Notes under the pieces: generated by a model
Seen by the model: the letters and a program-made list of their open reading frames with translations, nothing else
What the model was told of the DNA's origin: nothing
The model's database searches: none
Shown here: positions 33,918 through 41,897 of the stretch, piece by piece
Position numbering within the stretch: position 1 is the stretch's first letter
How the letters are laid out: each line of letters starts with the position of its first letter
Program-made: the position numbers and the translations under genes
Assembly (NCBI RefSeq): GCF_000938255.1
Contig: NZ_JYMR01000025.1
Location: 1-44,376, forward strand
Length of the DNA stretch: 44,376 bases
Direction of reading: 5' to 3'
Origin: Bradyrhizobium sp. LTSP849
GTDB taxonomy: Bacteria > Pseudomonadota > Alphaproteobacteria > Rhizobiales > Xanthobacteraceae

Positions 33918-35519
33918 TTAGGGCTTGTAGACCTCCACGGTCTGCATCATGCCCATCTCCTCATGGTTCATCATATGGCAGTGGAGCATGTAGACGCCGG
34001 TGAAATCGAGAAAACGGGAGCGGAACACGACCACGCCGCCCTTGCGCTCCACGATCACGGAATCCCGCCATTCCGGCACCGCCAGCGCCTTGCCGTTGAC
34101 CGAGACCACCTGGAACGGGTTGGTGTGGATGTGGAAGACGTGGTCGTCATGCTCATGGGTGTTGACGATGGTCCACTCCTCGACCGCCCCGAGCTTGACC
34201 CGCTGATCGATCCGTCCCGGGTCGAACTTCTTGCCGTCGACGAAGAACTCGAATTCCTGCCAATGGCCGGCCGCGTCGGCTTCCGGCGCGGTTGCCGACA
34301 GCACCACCTTGCGGCGGTTGGTGATCTCCGTGTCCTTGATGGCCGCGAGCGGCGCCGGCGGCAGGGCGCGCGGCAGCTTCATGTCCATCGGCGCGCCTGA
34401 GACCACGACGCGCGCCAGCGGCCCCACCGGCGAAGGGTGGCCCTGATCGTAAGGCGCCGCGTTGAAGGCGTAGGTGCCGGGGCTGCCTGCTTTCACCAGA
34501 ATATCGGCGCGCTGGCCCGGCGCGATCAGGACCTGCTTGAGCGACTGCATGGCGCCGAGCTGGATACCGTCATAGGCGATCGCCTGCAGATCGTGCTTCT
34601 CGAGATCGAGCAGCATGTCGTCCTGATAGGCGGCATTGAGGATACGCCAGCGCTGAACCTCGCCGGGCCGCATCTCGATCGCCGGCCGCCGCTGCCCGTT
34701 GATCGCGAGGAAGCGCGTCGCAGTCTCCGGAAACAGCGTCTCGAAATTCTCGACCATGCCGCTCGCGTCGTAGACCACCTGGGTCAGCACCATGAGGCGC
34801 TCGCGGGCAGTGGCGATCTCGGGAACGTCGGCGAAATCGCCCTCGATGACGACGGCGCCGACCATGCCGGAGGACATCTGGATATCGGCGCTGCCGTGGT
34901 GGTGCGGGTGATACCAGTAGGTGCCCTTGGTGTGATCGGCCGGCAGGGCGATTTCGATGTTGTAGCTGCGGCCCGGAGCCATCGAGCGCATGACGTTGTC
35001 GGAAATCCCGCTCGGACTGGTATGCGCGCCGTGGAAATGGAAATTGGTGTTGTTGAACTGGTGCGGATGGCTGATGTCGGCCGGCAATCCATCGCGGTTC
35101 GGCGGCAGGTCGTTGATCATCTTGATGCGCAGGGTTTCGCCGGGCTTCATGCGCAAGGTCGGTCCGGGGCTGCCACCTTCATAGGATCTGACGCAGAGCC
35201 TGACGCCGCCGATCTGGCGATAGGCATAGCCGACGCGCAAGGTGGTGCTGAGCACGCCGTTGACGGACCGCCGCACCTCGGGCTCGAGCAGCGGCTGATC
35301 CATCGCCGGGACCGGGGTTTCCGGAATCATCCCCATCGTCGGTGACATGTCCGCGGCGTGCGATGCGCCCGCATGGTCGTGCATGGCCTGCTGGGCCTTC
35401 GCGGCCCCTGCGACCAGCGACAACGCACCCACCTTGAGACCGTAATCGAGCAATTGGCGCCGCGAGAGCTTTGTCATATCCGCCGTGACTGGAGAGACGT
35501 CGTTCGGATCGTGCTGCAT
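33918..35519 (-). CDS. Multicopper oxidase, Tat-exported
   Basis: This is a periplasmic oxidase with all four copper motifs: HFHG (161-164), HPHHHG (204-209), HVFHIHTNPF (460-469) and HCHMMNHEEMGMM (513-525). The N-terminus carries a twin-arginine signal (LSRRQLLDYGLKVGAL) and then a His/Met-rich stretch (46-65) that may bind copper. The late methionines after HCH suggest the low-potential, metal-oxidase style type 1 site. Copper tolerance or phenol/metal oxidation are likely roles; the substrate is not evident. The length is 533 residues. It is divergent from the molybdenum hydroxylase operon across 233 bases, so the two may be co-regulated. Confidence 0.92.
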   Translation of the reverse strand: MQHDPNDVSPVTADMTKLSRRQLLDYGLKVGALSLVAGAAKAQQAMHDHAGASHAADMSPTMGMIPETPVPAMDQPLLEPEVRRSVNGVLSTTLRVGYAYRQIGGVRLCVRSYEGGSPGPTLRMKPGETLRIKMINDLPPNRDGLPADISHPHQFNNTNFHFHGAHTSPSGISDNVMRSMAPGRSYNIEIALPADHTKGTYWYHPHHHGSADIQMSSGMVGAVVIEGDFADVPEIATARERLMVLTQVVYDASGMVENFETLFPETATRFLAINGQRRPAIEMRPGEVQRWRILNAAYQDDMLLDLEKHDLQAIAYDGIQLGAMQSLKQVLIAPGQRADILVKAGSPGTYAFNAAPYDQGHPSPVGPLARVVVSGAPMDMKLPRALPPAPLAAIKDTEITNRRKVVLSATAPEADAAGHWQEFEFFVDGKKFDPGRIDQRVKLGAVEEWTIVNTHEHDDHVFHIHTNPFQVVSVNGKALAVPEWRDSVIVERKGGVVVFRSRFLDFTGVYMLHCHMMNHEEMGMMQTVEVYKP

Positions 35520-35752
35520 TTGAGTTTCGCCCCCGTTGCCGATCCGTCTTCAGTTCGATTCGATTCTAAAGCAAGCGCGAACGACGATTCCATCCGGGAA
35601 GCGCACGACATTCACCGGTTGTAAACGCCCCGACCCTTTCTATCGTCGTATGACGAATCATGACGGATTCGAGCTAGCATTGGCGCGTACTCTCCGGGCA
35701 TCGATGCCGCGAGCATCATGATGTCGTCGAAACCCTGTACAAGGATCTGAGC

Positions 35753-38524
35753 ATGAGGCCTTCGCGACGTGAGTTCGTGAAGTGGTTATCGGCGGGAGGC
35801 ATCTCGGTCAGCCTGTCGCATCTGGCTTCGGCGGCGGGAGCTCCCTTCGCAGCCCACGAGACGCTGCCGGGACGCGGCAACTTCAATCCCGCAACAAAGG
35901 GCGCCGGCCGTGTCGACGGCGTCGCCAAGGTCACCGGCGCAAAGCTCTACGCCTCCGACTTCCGCGCCAATGACCTGCCGGGCTGGCCGCAGACCACCTC
36001 GCACGCGATCCTGGTGCGCGCCAATGACGCCACGCATGTCTACACCGGCATGGACCTCGCCCGCCTCGGCGGCGCGCTCAAGCCGTCGGTGGTGGTGACT
36101 GCCGCCGATCTCGACCGGATCGGGACGCAGGTGCCGGAATTCTATGCGGGCGACCTGTTTTGTCCGATCGGCAAGACGCCGCTCTATCTCGGCCAGCCGG
36201 TCGCGCTTTTGATCTTCGAAAAGTTCGACGCCTTCGACCAGGCGCGTCTCGCGCTGCGCGACGGCACTTTTGTCCAATTCGGCGAGGAGACCGGGCCTGT
36301 CGTCGTCCCCGATTACGGGGCCTTTCGCTTCACCCGCGTGGCAGGCCCCTCGCCTGACAAGCCGGATGTCTATTCGCCGCTCCAGGCCGGCTGGGTCTCG
36401 CCGAAGAAAGTACAGAGCGCGGCGCTGCCGGTGTGGTCGCCGCTCGCCAAGGAAATGCCGGCAGATTACGCCAAGGCGGCGAAATATGGCGAGCAGATTC
36501 GCGCCGAGCTAGCAGCGGATGACGCCTCCATGCTGGTGCTCGACCGCGAGTTCGAGACGCAATCGGTCGACCCGATGTTCCTGGAGCCGGAATGCGGCCT
36601 CGGCTGGTACAACGGCAAGGGCGGCAACCTCGAACTGCTGCTTGGCGTACAATCGCCCTACGAGGCGGCGGAGTCGATCGCGCATCTGTTTGGCAAGGCC
36701 CGCGCGCCGTACAAGCCGGCGCACATCAACGCGCAGTTCGCCCATGTCGGCGGCGGCTTTGGCGGACGCGATCACACGCCTTTCATTCTCTATGTTGCGC
36801 TTGCGGCGGTCTGCTTTCCCGGTAAGCCCGTGCGGCTGGCACATGACCGCTACCAGCAGTTTCAGGCCGGCATCAAGCGCCACGCGATCAAGATGCGCTC
36901 GCGCATCGGCATCGATCGCGCGACCGGCAAGATCAAGGCGTTCGCCGCCGATCACGTGCTCGACGGCGGCGGGCTCGCCCATTTCTCGGCCAGCGTCGCC
37001 GTCGTCGCGGGCACGGGCGCGATCGGCATCTACGACATTCCAAAGGTCGACGTCAGGACCGTCGCGGTGCACTCGCGCGGCGTGAGCGCGGGCTCGATGC
37101 GCGGCTACGGCATCCTGCAAGCCATGACGGCGCTGGAGGTCCTGATCGACGAGGCGGCGTCCGAGCTCAAGCGCGATCCGATCGAGTTCCGGCGGCGCAA
37201 TGCGCTGCCCCAGAACGGCCGGACCATGACCGGCAATCCCTACATCGTCTCGGTGCGCACACCCGAAATCCTCGACAAGCTCGAGCAGCATCCGATCTGG
37301 CAGCAGCGGGCCCAGTTCAAGCAGACATCGTCGGACCGGCTGGTCGGCACCGGGGTCGCCTGCGTGACGAAAGACTATGGCTCCGGCGCGGACGGCTCGC
37401 TCGGACGCGTGGAGCTTGCCCCCGACGGCAGGATCGTAATCTATTGCGATCATGTCGAGATGGGCAACGGCATCGGCACGGCCTTGGCCAACCGTGTCGC
37501 AAGCCATCTCGGCGTCATCGCCGACGAGGTCTCGGTCGCCCGCGTCGACAGCTATGACGTGCTCGGACTGGTCACGTCCGGCGATCCCTCCACCATGGAC
37601 CAGAAGACCCAGGATGCCGCGGAGAAAAATCCGCGCTGGGTGCCCGCGATCAGCTCGCCGACGAGCTCCTCGATCGGCGCGCATGTCGGCACCCATTCCG
37701 CCGGGGAAGCCGCCCGCGTCATTTTCCGCTTCGGCCTATGGCCCGCGGCGCTTGAGCTGTGGCGCATCCCGAAGACCGATCCCCGCGCCAAGCAATCGGC
37801 GATCGCAAGCTGGCAGAACGGCCAGCTCACGATGCCGGGCCTGGAGCCGCTGGCACTCCCCGTGCTTGCGGCAACCGCCCATGCGCGTGGCTTCGTCACC
37901 GGTGCGGTCGCGCACAGCTTCTCCCGCTGGGCGTGGTCGCGGGCACGCTTTCCGCTGTTCGGCGAGCAATACCGCGCCGACATCGACGCGCTGGCGATCC
38001 GCAGGGGCAACGGCAAGTTCGAACGGATCAACCGTGTCAGCGTCAAGTTTCCGCCGACCGACAACAACCGCATCGGCACCGCCTACACCTCGATGTGCGG
38101 CACGGTCGTCCGCGTCGAGATCGAGCGCGCGACCGGGAGCTTGCGCATCGCCAAGGCCTACAGCGTGTTCGAATGTGGCACCGCGCTGGTGCCTGAGGTG
38201 GTGATGGGCCAATCCCAGGGCGGCTTCGCCATGGGCGTCGGCTATGCGCTGCTGGAGACGCTGCCGCCGTTCGAGGGCGGTCCCGGCAACGGCGAATGGA
38301 ATCTCGGGCGCTATCTGGTCGCACGCGGCTCCGACCTGCCGCTCCGCGATCTCGAGATCGAGATGCTGAAGCCGCTAGTACCAGACGAAGCACCGAAGGG
38401 CATGGCCGAAGTCGTGATGATCCCAATCGTGCCGGCGCTCATCAACGCCATCCATGACGCCACCGGCCATCGCTTCCGCGCGCTGCCGGTCACCGCAAGC
38501 CTATTGAAGGGAGTGCTCGCGTGA
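35753..38524 (+). CDS. Molybdopterin-binding subunit, xanthine dehydrogenase/isoquinoline oxidoreductase family
   Basis: This is the large catalytic subunit of a periplasmic molybdenum hydroxylase that oxidises aldehydes or N-heterocycles using water. A twin-arginine signal (PSRREFVKWLSAGG) exports the folded enzyme. The aldehyde oxidase-type hallmarks are present: GGGFGGRD (molybdopterin contact), SMRGYG and, near the C-terminus, KGMAE, whose Glu takes the place of the base in the usual GEP/GVGE motif. The length of 923 residues is larger than IorB-type subunits (about 750) and fits the exported three-subunit type with a cytochrome partner. The stop overlaps the next gene by GTGA. The substrate is unknown. 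Confidence 0.9.
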   Translation: MRPSRREFVKWLSAGGISVSLSHLASAAGAPFAAHETLPGRGNFNPATKGAGRVDGVAKVTGAKLYASDFRANDLPGWPQTTSHAILVRANDATHVYTGMDLARLGGALKPSVVVTAADLDRIGTQVPEFYAGDLFCPIGKTPLYLGQPVALLIFEKFDAFDQARLALRDGTFVQFGEETGPVVVPDYGAFRFTRVAGPSPDKPDVYSPLQAGWVSPKKVQSAALPVWSPLAKEMPADYAKAAKYGEQIRAELAADDASMLVLDREFETQSVDPMFLEPECGLGWYNGKGGNLELLLGVQSPYEAAESIAHLFGKARAPYKPAHINAQFAHVGGGFGGRDHTPFILYVALAAVCFPGKPVRLAHDRYQQFQAGIKRHAIKMRSRIGIDRATGKIKAFAADHVLDGGGLAHFSASVAVVAGTGAIGIYDIPKVDVRTVAVHSRGVSAGSMRGYGILQAMTALEVLIDEAASELKRDPIEFRRRNALPQNGRTMTGNPYIVSVRTPEILDKLEQHPIWQQRAQFKQTSSDRLVGTGVACVTKDYGSGADGSLGRVELAPDGRIVIYCDHVEMGNGIGTALANRVASHLGVIADEVSVARVDSYDVLGLVTSGDPSTMDQKTQDAAEKNPRWVPAISSPTSSSIGAHVGTHSAGEAARVIFRFGLWPAALELWRIPKTDPRAKQSAIASWQNGQLTMPGLEPLALPVLAATAHARGFVTGAVAHSFSRWAWSRARFPLFGEQYRADIDALAIRRGNGKFERINRVSVKFPPTDNNRIGTAYTSMCGTVVRVEIERATGSLRIAKAYSVFECGTALVPEVVMGQSQGGFAMGVGYALLETLPPFEGGPGNGEWNLGRYLVARGSDLPLRDLEIEMLKPLVPDEAPKGMAEVVMIPIVPALINAIHDATGHRFRALPVTASLLKGVLA

Positions 38525-39045
38525 CGACCCTCAGCCTCACCATCAACGGCCAGAAGCACGGTCCGATGGACGTCCGCGACGACCTCTCGATGAACGATTT
38601 TCTGCGCGAGATGCTCGGCATGACCGGCACCAAGTTCGGCTGCGGCGCCGCGCAATGCCTGAGCTGCGCCATCATCGTCGACGCGCCCGATGGCACCAGC
38701 ACCACCAGCCCGACCTGCGTCGCCCCGGCCGTGAATTTTGACGGCAAGTCGATCCGCACCGTCGAGGGGCACGCCAAGGACGGCGAACTCTCGGCCCTGC
38801 AAAAAGCCTTCGTCGACCACTTCGCCTTCCAGTGCGGCTACTGCACCGCCGGCTTTCTCAACGAGGGACAGGTGCTTCTGGAACGACTGTCGCATGCGCC
38901 GGTCGCGCGCGAGGCGCTGGAGCAGACCATCGCGGATGCGCTCGATGGCCATCTCTGCCGCTGCACCGGTTACATCAAATATCACGAGGCGGTGCGTGAC
39001 GTGATCCTCGCCGATTCAAACCGCTACCTCATCGCCACCAAGTGA
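38521..39045 (+). CDS. 2Fe-2S subunit of the molybdenum hydroxylase
   Basis: This small subunit passes electrons from molybdenum to the cytochrome. The plant-type ferredoxin cluster uses Cys41, Cys46, Cys49 and Cys66 and the second cluster Cys105, Cys108, Cys146 and Cys148, all canonical for XdhC/IorA-type subunits. There is no signal peptide, consistent with export together with the Tat-signal large subunit. The GTG at 38521 overlaps the preceding stop by four bases. The length is 174 residues. Confidence 0.93.
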   Translation: MTTLSLTINGQKHGPMDVRDDLSMNDFLREMLGMTGTKFGCGAAQCLSCAIIVDAPDGTSTTSPTCVAPAVNFDGKSIRTVEGHAKDGELSALQKAFVDHFAFQCGYCTAGFLNEGQVLLERLSHAPVAREALEQTIADALDGHLCRCTGYIKYHEAVRDVILADSNRYLIATK

Positions 39046-39068
39046 GCGTGCCTGGGGGCACACGAGCC

Positions 39069-39686
39069 ATGATCTCCGACGCACGATTCAAGACGATTGC
39101 CGTGATCGCGGCGCTCGCGAGCAGCCTGTGCGCGGCCTACGCGGCCTCGGAGACGGCGAGCCACGCGCTGGCTTCGCCAGAGAGCTTTGCCGCGATCAGC
39201 GACACCGAGAAGCGCTCGGCGGCGATCTTCACCGAGCTCGGAAGAGTCCTGACGCATCCGCGCTGCACCAATTGCCATCCGGCCGGCGACAGGCCACACC
39301 AGGGCGACAATGCCCGCCTCCATCAGCCGCCGGTCACGCGCGGCGCCGACGGCCACGGCCTGGAGGCGATGCGCTGCAACAGCTGCCACCAGCAGGCCAA
39401 TTTCGAGCCCGGCCGCATGCCCGGCCATCCCGACTGGCATCTGGCGCCACGCGAGATGGCCTGGGAGGGCAAGACCGTCGGCGAGATCTGCGAGCAGATC
39501 AGGGATCCCGCGCGCAATGGCGGACGCAAGGTGGAAGACCTGATCGACCATATCGGCAAGGACACCCTGGTCGGCTGGGCCTGGAAGCCCGGCTTCGGCC
39601 GCTCGCCCGTGCCGGGCACGCAAGAGCAGGCCGGCGCACTGGTCGAGGCCTGGGTGAAGACCGGAGCGGCGTGTCCGGCTCCTTAG
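39069..39686 (+). CDS. Dihaem cytochrome c subunit
   Basis: This exported cytochrome c probably accepts electrons from the 2Fe-2S subunit and hands them to the respiratory chain. After a signal peptide (about 1-26) two CxxCH haem sites appear: CTNCH (66-70) and CNSCH (103-107). The 205 residues otherwise match proteins annotated as isoquinoline 1-oxidoreductase subunit. A GTG at 39042 overlapping the previous stop is open, but ATG 39069 has GGGGG about ten bases upstream and starts the signal peptide. It completes the three-gene operon. Confidence 0.85.
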   Translation: MISDARFKTIAVIAALASSLCAAYAASETASHALASPESFAAISDTEKRSAAIFTELGRVLTHPRCTNCHPAGDRPHQGDNARLHQPPVTRGADGHGLEAMRCNSCHQQANFEPGRMPGHPDWHLAPREMAWEGKTVGEICEQIRDPARNGGRKVEDLIDHIGKDTLVGWAWKPGFGRSPVPGTQEQAGALVEAWVKTGAACPAP

Positions 39687-39745
39687 CGGGTGCTCACAAA
39701 TTCGATTCGGATGAATAGCCGCTCTACACATGGGAGCAGACATGG

Positions 39746-39800
39746 TCAGCCACCTTAAAGAGTCGGCTAAGGGCCAACATCGGACATGCACGCAAATCGC
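39746..39800. repeat. Fragment of a dispersed repeat
   Basis: Read on the minus strand this stretch would encode VRCWPLADS. Phrases of this kind (for example NVRFGPKADI-like) recur in spurious ORFs across Bradyrhizobium and relatives because of a dispersed noncoding repeat. The assignment rests on memory of that pattern. Confidence 0.4.
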
Positions 39801-39851
39801 GGTTGGCTTGTTTTGGGCGTCAAGCAAACTGCCAAAAAATATGTCGCAAAC

Positions 39852-40073
39852 TTACTGCGTCTTAGGCGCCGGGATCGTCTCAATCTCAACCATGTCATGG
39901 TCACGGACCGTTACCGCCCGGCCGGTCGCTCCGGCAATCTTGTGCGCCATTTTCACAGCCGCCTCTTGATCCTCCAAATCAAGCACAATCAGACCGTCTC
40001 TTTGCAGGGCAGTCGGGCTTGCAATCTCGATCACAACCGGCTGCGACTTGGTTCGTTTGGGGCGTCCCCGCAT
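39852..40073 (-). CDS. Small hypothetical protein
   Basis: This is a 73-residue protein with no family I recognise: a basic start (MRGRPKRTKSQ), then a mixed alpha-beta segment (IEIASPTALQRDGLIVLDLEDQEAAVKMAHKIAG). It starts four bases after the zinc-ribbon gene stop on the same strand, so they form an operon. It contains no signal peptide or membrane segment. Confidence 0.55.
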   Translation of the reverse strand: MRGRPKRTKSQPVVIEIASPTALQRDGLIVLDLEDQEAAVKMAHKIAGATGRAVTVRDHDMVEIETIPAPKTQ

Positions 40074-40077
40074 AGCG

Positions 40078-40353
40078 TCACTCAGAGTCCTTGGGGATTA
40101 GTCGCCCTTCCTGGACCTCGTGAGTCACAGCATCGTCACGGCCTAGCTCGCCGTGTAGCCAGCCTACTGCATCGGACTTGAGAGGGTCGCTTGCGACCAT
40201 TTGGGTTTCGGAATGGTCGCACTTCCGGCACTCGAATCGGTGGCGATCAGATCCCTCGGGGCCGGGTGATGAATCCGTCAAAACCATCCGCGTCTGGCAC
40301 TTCGGGCAGGGCGGCCGCTGGATCGGTAACAACTCGGGATCGGGCTTTGACAT
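40078..40353 (-). CDS. Small zinc-ribbon protein
   Basis: This 91-residue protein has CPKC near residue 16 and CRKC near residue 42, a four-cysteine zinc ribbon, followed by an acidic tail. The zinc ribbon resembles those of small nucleic-acid-binding proteins; its role is unknown. Its upstream region (40400-40455) shares a roughly 50-base block with the region upstream of the gene starting at 41185. It is the first gene of a two-gene unit. Confidence 0.7.
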   Translation of the reverse strand: MSKPDPELLPIQRPPCPKCQTRMVLTDSSPGPEGSDRHRFECRKCDHSETQMVASDPLKSDAVGWLHGELGRDDAVTHEVQEGRLIPKDSE

Positions 40354-40399
40354 CGGCAGAATGGCTCGGGCGGGAAGCTCTCAAGGTAATCGCCCTAGC

Positions 40400-40455
40400 C
40401 AAAACCCGTCTGCTCGCTACCCGACACAAGCTAGATCAGGTTAGCTTGATTTTTT
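40400..40455 (-). promoter_or_regulatory. Conserved upstream block, copy 1
   Basis: A 24-base core at 40407-40430 matches 41240-41263 in 21 positions, and similarity continues beyond it to the T-rich run. It lies 54 bases upstream of its gene's start, against 55 for copy 2. The core reads TTGNGT, then GGTAGCGANCAGACG, on the minus strand. Confidence 0.55.
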
Positions 40456-40488
40456 CAAACTCGGACACCGAGACCAGAAGAGGCGGTC

Positions 40489-40719
40489 TTACTTCTTGTT
40501 CTTCGTGCTGATGTGGATGTTGAAAATAGAGTTTCCAGCCTCGTCGGTGACCTCAAGGGTCCATTCTTGCCCGGGACGGAGCTTCCCATCGACGTCTTTG
40601 AAAAGCTCCCCGGCGTAGACCGTGGCCTCGCGCCACGCCGCTTCATCGTCAGGCAGATCCTCGCCTTGGACGTCAGTATCTGGTCCCAAGTTGTGAACAT
40701 TGAAAAAATAGCGCGGCAT
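40489..40719 (-). CDS. DUF6894 family small protein
   Basis: This 76-residue protein matches the DUF6894 pattern: MPRYFFNVH at the start, then a short acidic loop and GEDLPDDEAAWREA, in a small alpha-beta fold. DUF6894 proteins are abundant in Bradyrhizobium and relatives and their function is unknown. It is a separate unit between two others in the island. Confidence 0.85.
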   Translation of the reverse strand: MPRYFFNVHNLGPDTDVQGEDLPDDEAAWREATVYAGELFKDVDGKLRPGQEWTLEVTDEAGNSIFNIHISTKNKK

Positions 40720-40785
40720 GCCTTGGAAATGCTCAAGACGCGGCTCTGTTCCAAGCCTTACCCTTTTGGCGCGAGGCTCGGGATA

Positions 40786-40811
40786 GGGTAGCGAGCCGAA
40801 ACGGCTTACCC
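40786..40811 (-). terminator. Hairpin at the end of the small-gene pair
   Basis: GGGTA plus AGCCG (with a three-base bulge GCG) pairs with CGGCT plus TACCC around AAA. It covers the stop codon of the 40806-41015 gene, so it could end the 41185-40806 unit on the minus strand. Confidence 0.45.
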
Positions 40812-41015
40812 TTCGTGCTGGAATATCGCAACCCTACGATCGAGTTGCCAAAGTTCGATATCATGGCCGACCACCAGCTTTTCGGCCTGTTCTTTAGCAG
40901 CCTCGTCATCTTGGCATAAAAGGTCGATGCGTTGCCGAATATGTCCGTCAGGACCCATGACGTAGGCCCGATACCCAATCATTTCGATGACCGCAATCCG
41001 GGCGAGGAAAGCCAT
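40806..41015 (-). CDS. Small hypothetical protein
   Basis: This 69-residue protein (MAFLARIAVIEMIGYRAYVMGPDGHIRQRIDLLCQ onward, with AKEQAEKLVVGHDIELWQLDRRVA) resembles small Bradyrhizobium proteins of unknown function, by recall and not by a database match. The VMGPDGHI and VGHDIELW segments look conserved. It overlaps the preceding gene by 37 bases and appears to be the second gene of that unit. Confidence 0.6.
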   Translation of the reverse strand: MAFLARIAVIEMIGYRAYVMGPDGHIRQRIDLLCQDDEAAKEQAEKLVVGHDIELWQLDRRVAIFQHEG

Positions 41016-41185
41016 GTGGTCAAGCGCGAAGCCGTCTCGGCCTGTCGCGCCCTGCGCAGAAGAAGTTCGCGGGCCGTGCTACCAGGGGCCTCTTTCTCAG
41101 CCGCCTCCGTAAACCTCTTGGCCTCCTCAGCTAGCCGCTCTTCAAAGGTCAATACGTGTTTGATATGTCTCCGCACCTGGGTCAT
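40979..41185 (-). CDS. Small hypothetical protein
   Basis: This 68-residue basic protein is largely a helical segment rich in Glu and Lys (FEERLAEEAKRFTEAAEKEA), probably a coiled coil. I do not know its family. GAGGACTTCCCC just before ATG 41185 gives a plausible ribosome site. Its upstream region carries the conserved block at 41233-41285. Confidence 0.55.
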   Translation of the reverse strand: MTQVRRHIKHVLTFEERLAEEAKRFTEAAEKEAPGSTARELLLRRARQAETASRLTTWLSSPGLRSSK

Positions 41186-41232
41186 GGGGAAGTCCTCTTA
41201 CACGCGCCCCATGCGTTTCTAAGTCCGTTCGG

Positions 41233-41285
41233 AAAATCTCGTCTGTTCGCTACCTGACTCAAGAATCAGGATTTCCGGTTGTTTT
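41233..41285 (-). promoter_or_regulatory. Conserved upstream block, copy 2
   Basis: The core at 41240-41263 matches copy 1 at 40407-40430 with three mismatches, 55 bases upstream of the 41185 gene. See copy 1 for the shared minus-strand motif. Confidence 0.55.
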
Positions 41286-41430
41286 GGGCGCCACCGCACG
41301 AGACCTGTCGCCGCAAATCGCGATAAAGGTCCGATTGAGTCGCCTATCGGGCAGAACCGATTTTGCTCCCGTGTTAGTGTGCGTCATTGCCGGCCACTAA
41401 TCTGGGCGTCGGCGACTGAGAGTTCTTGCA

Positions 41431-41449
41431 CTCCCGCCTCAACCGGGAG
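41431..41449 (+). promoter_or_regulatory. Hairpin covering the ribosome site of the Crp-like gene
   Basis: CTCCCG and CGGGAG form a perfect six-base stem around CCTCAAC. The right arm holds the GGGAG ribosome site of the truncated gene starting at 41457, so the stem could hide it from ribosomes. Confidence 0.4.
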
Positions 41450-41456
41450 CGCAAAG

Positions 41457-41873
41457 ATGATGATTCACGCCAACGCGATACTCGCGTCCCTGTCCGCAAG
41501 CGACGCGGCCGCTCTGCGTCCTCACCTCAAAGCCACGCACCTAAAGCAAAAAACAGTACTGTACGAAGCTGGCGACACGATCAATTCCGTTTACTTCCCG
41601 CTAAGCGCGGTGGTGTCTCTCGTCGTGACGCTTGCGACTGGCGAAACCACCGAGGGCGCAATGGTGGGCCGGGATGGCGCCATTGGCATCGCGTCGGCGT
41701 TGGACGGAAGAGTCGCGATGAGCAGAGCCATCATCCAGTTGGGCGGCGATGCGATGGTTTGCGATCCGGCTGCATTTAAGGGCGCTGCCCTGCAATCAGA
41801 GACCCTGATTTCGAAGATCATGCGCCATGAACAGACACGTCTCCCTCCGGCGAGGGCCGCCTTGTTGGATTAG
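41457..41873 (+). pseudogene. Crp/Fnr-type regulator cut off by IS66
   Basis: The reading frame begins with a cyclic-nucleotide-binding-type domain of the Crp/Fnr superfamily: LRPHLKATHLKQKTVLYEAGDTINSVYFPLSAVVSLVV and a glycine-rich turn (MVGRDGAIG). Native sequence ends after residue 127 (HEQT then an Arg codon at 41838-41840), where the IS66 end begins; ten more residues and the stop come from the element. The C-terminal winged helix that binds DNA is gone, so the protein cannot act as a normal regulator. A full member has about 240 residues. ATG 41457 has GGGAGCG just upstream. The missing part should lie beyond the right window edge. Confidence 0.85.
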
Positions 41874-41897
41874 TCCAATTGGTGCGTAACAGTCCTT

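Noticed and set aside
36509..37696. 395-residue minus-strand frame opposite the molybdenum subunit
   Set aside because: It lies wholly within a well-supported gene and shows no domain.
39024..39827. 267-residue frame opposite the cytochrome gene
   Set aside because: The plus strand has two CxxCH haem sites and a signal peptide in an operon; the minus frame includes a known spurious repeat phrase.
41866..41878. CCAATTGG near the IS66 left end as another TetR site
   Set aside because: Only the eight-base centre matches, and it lies inside the mobile element.
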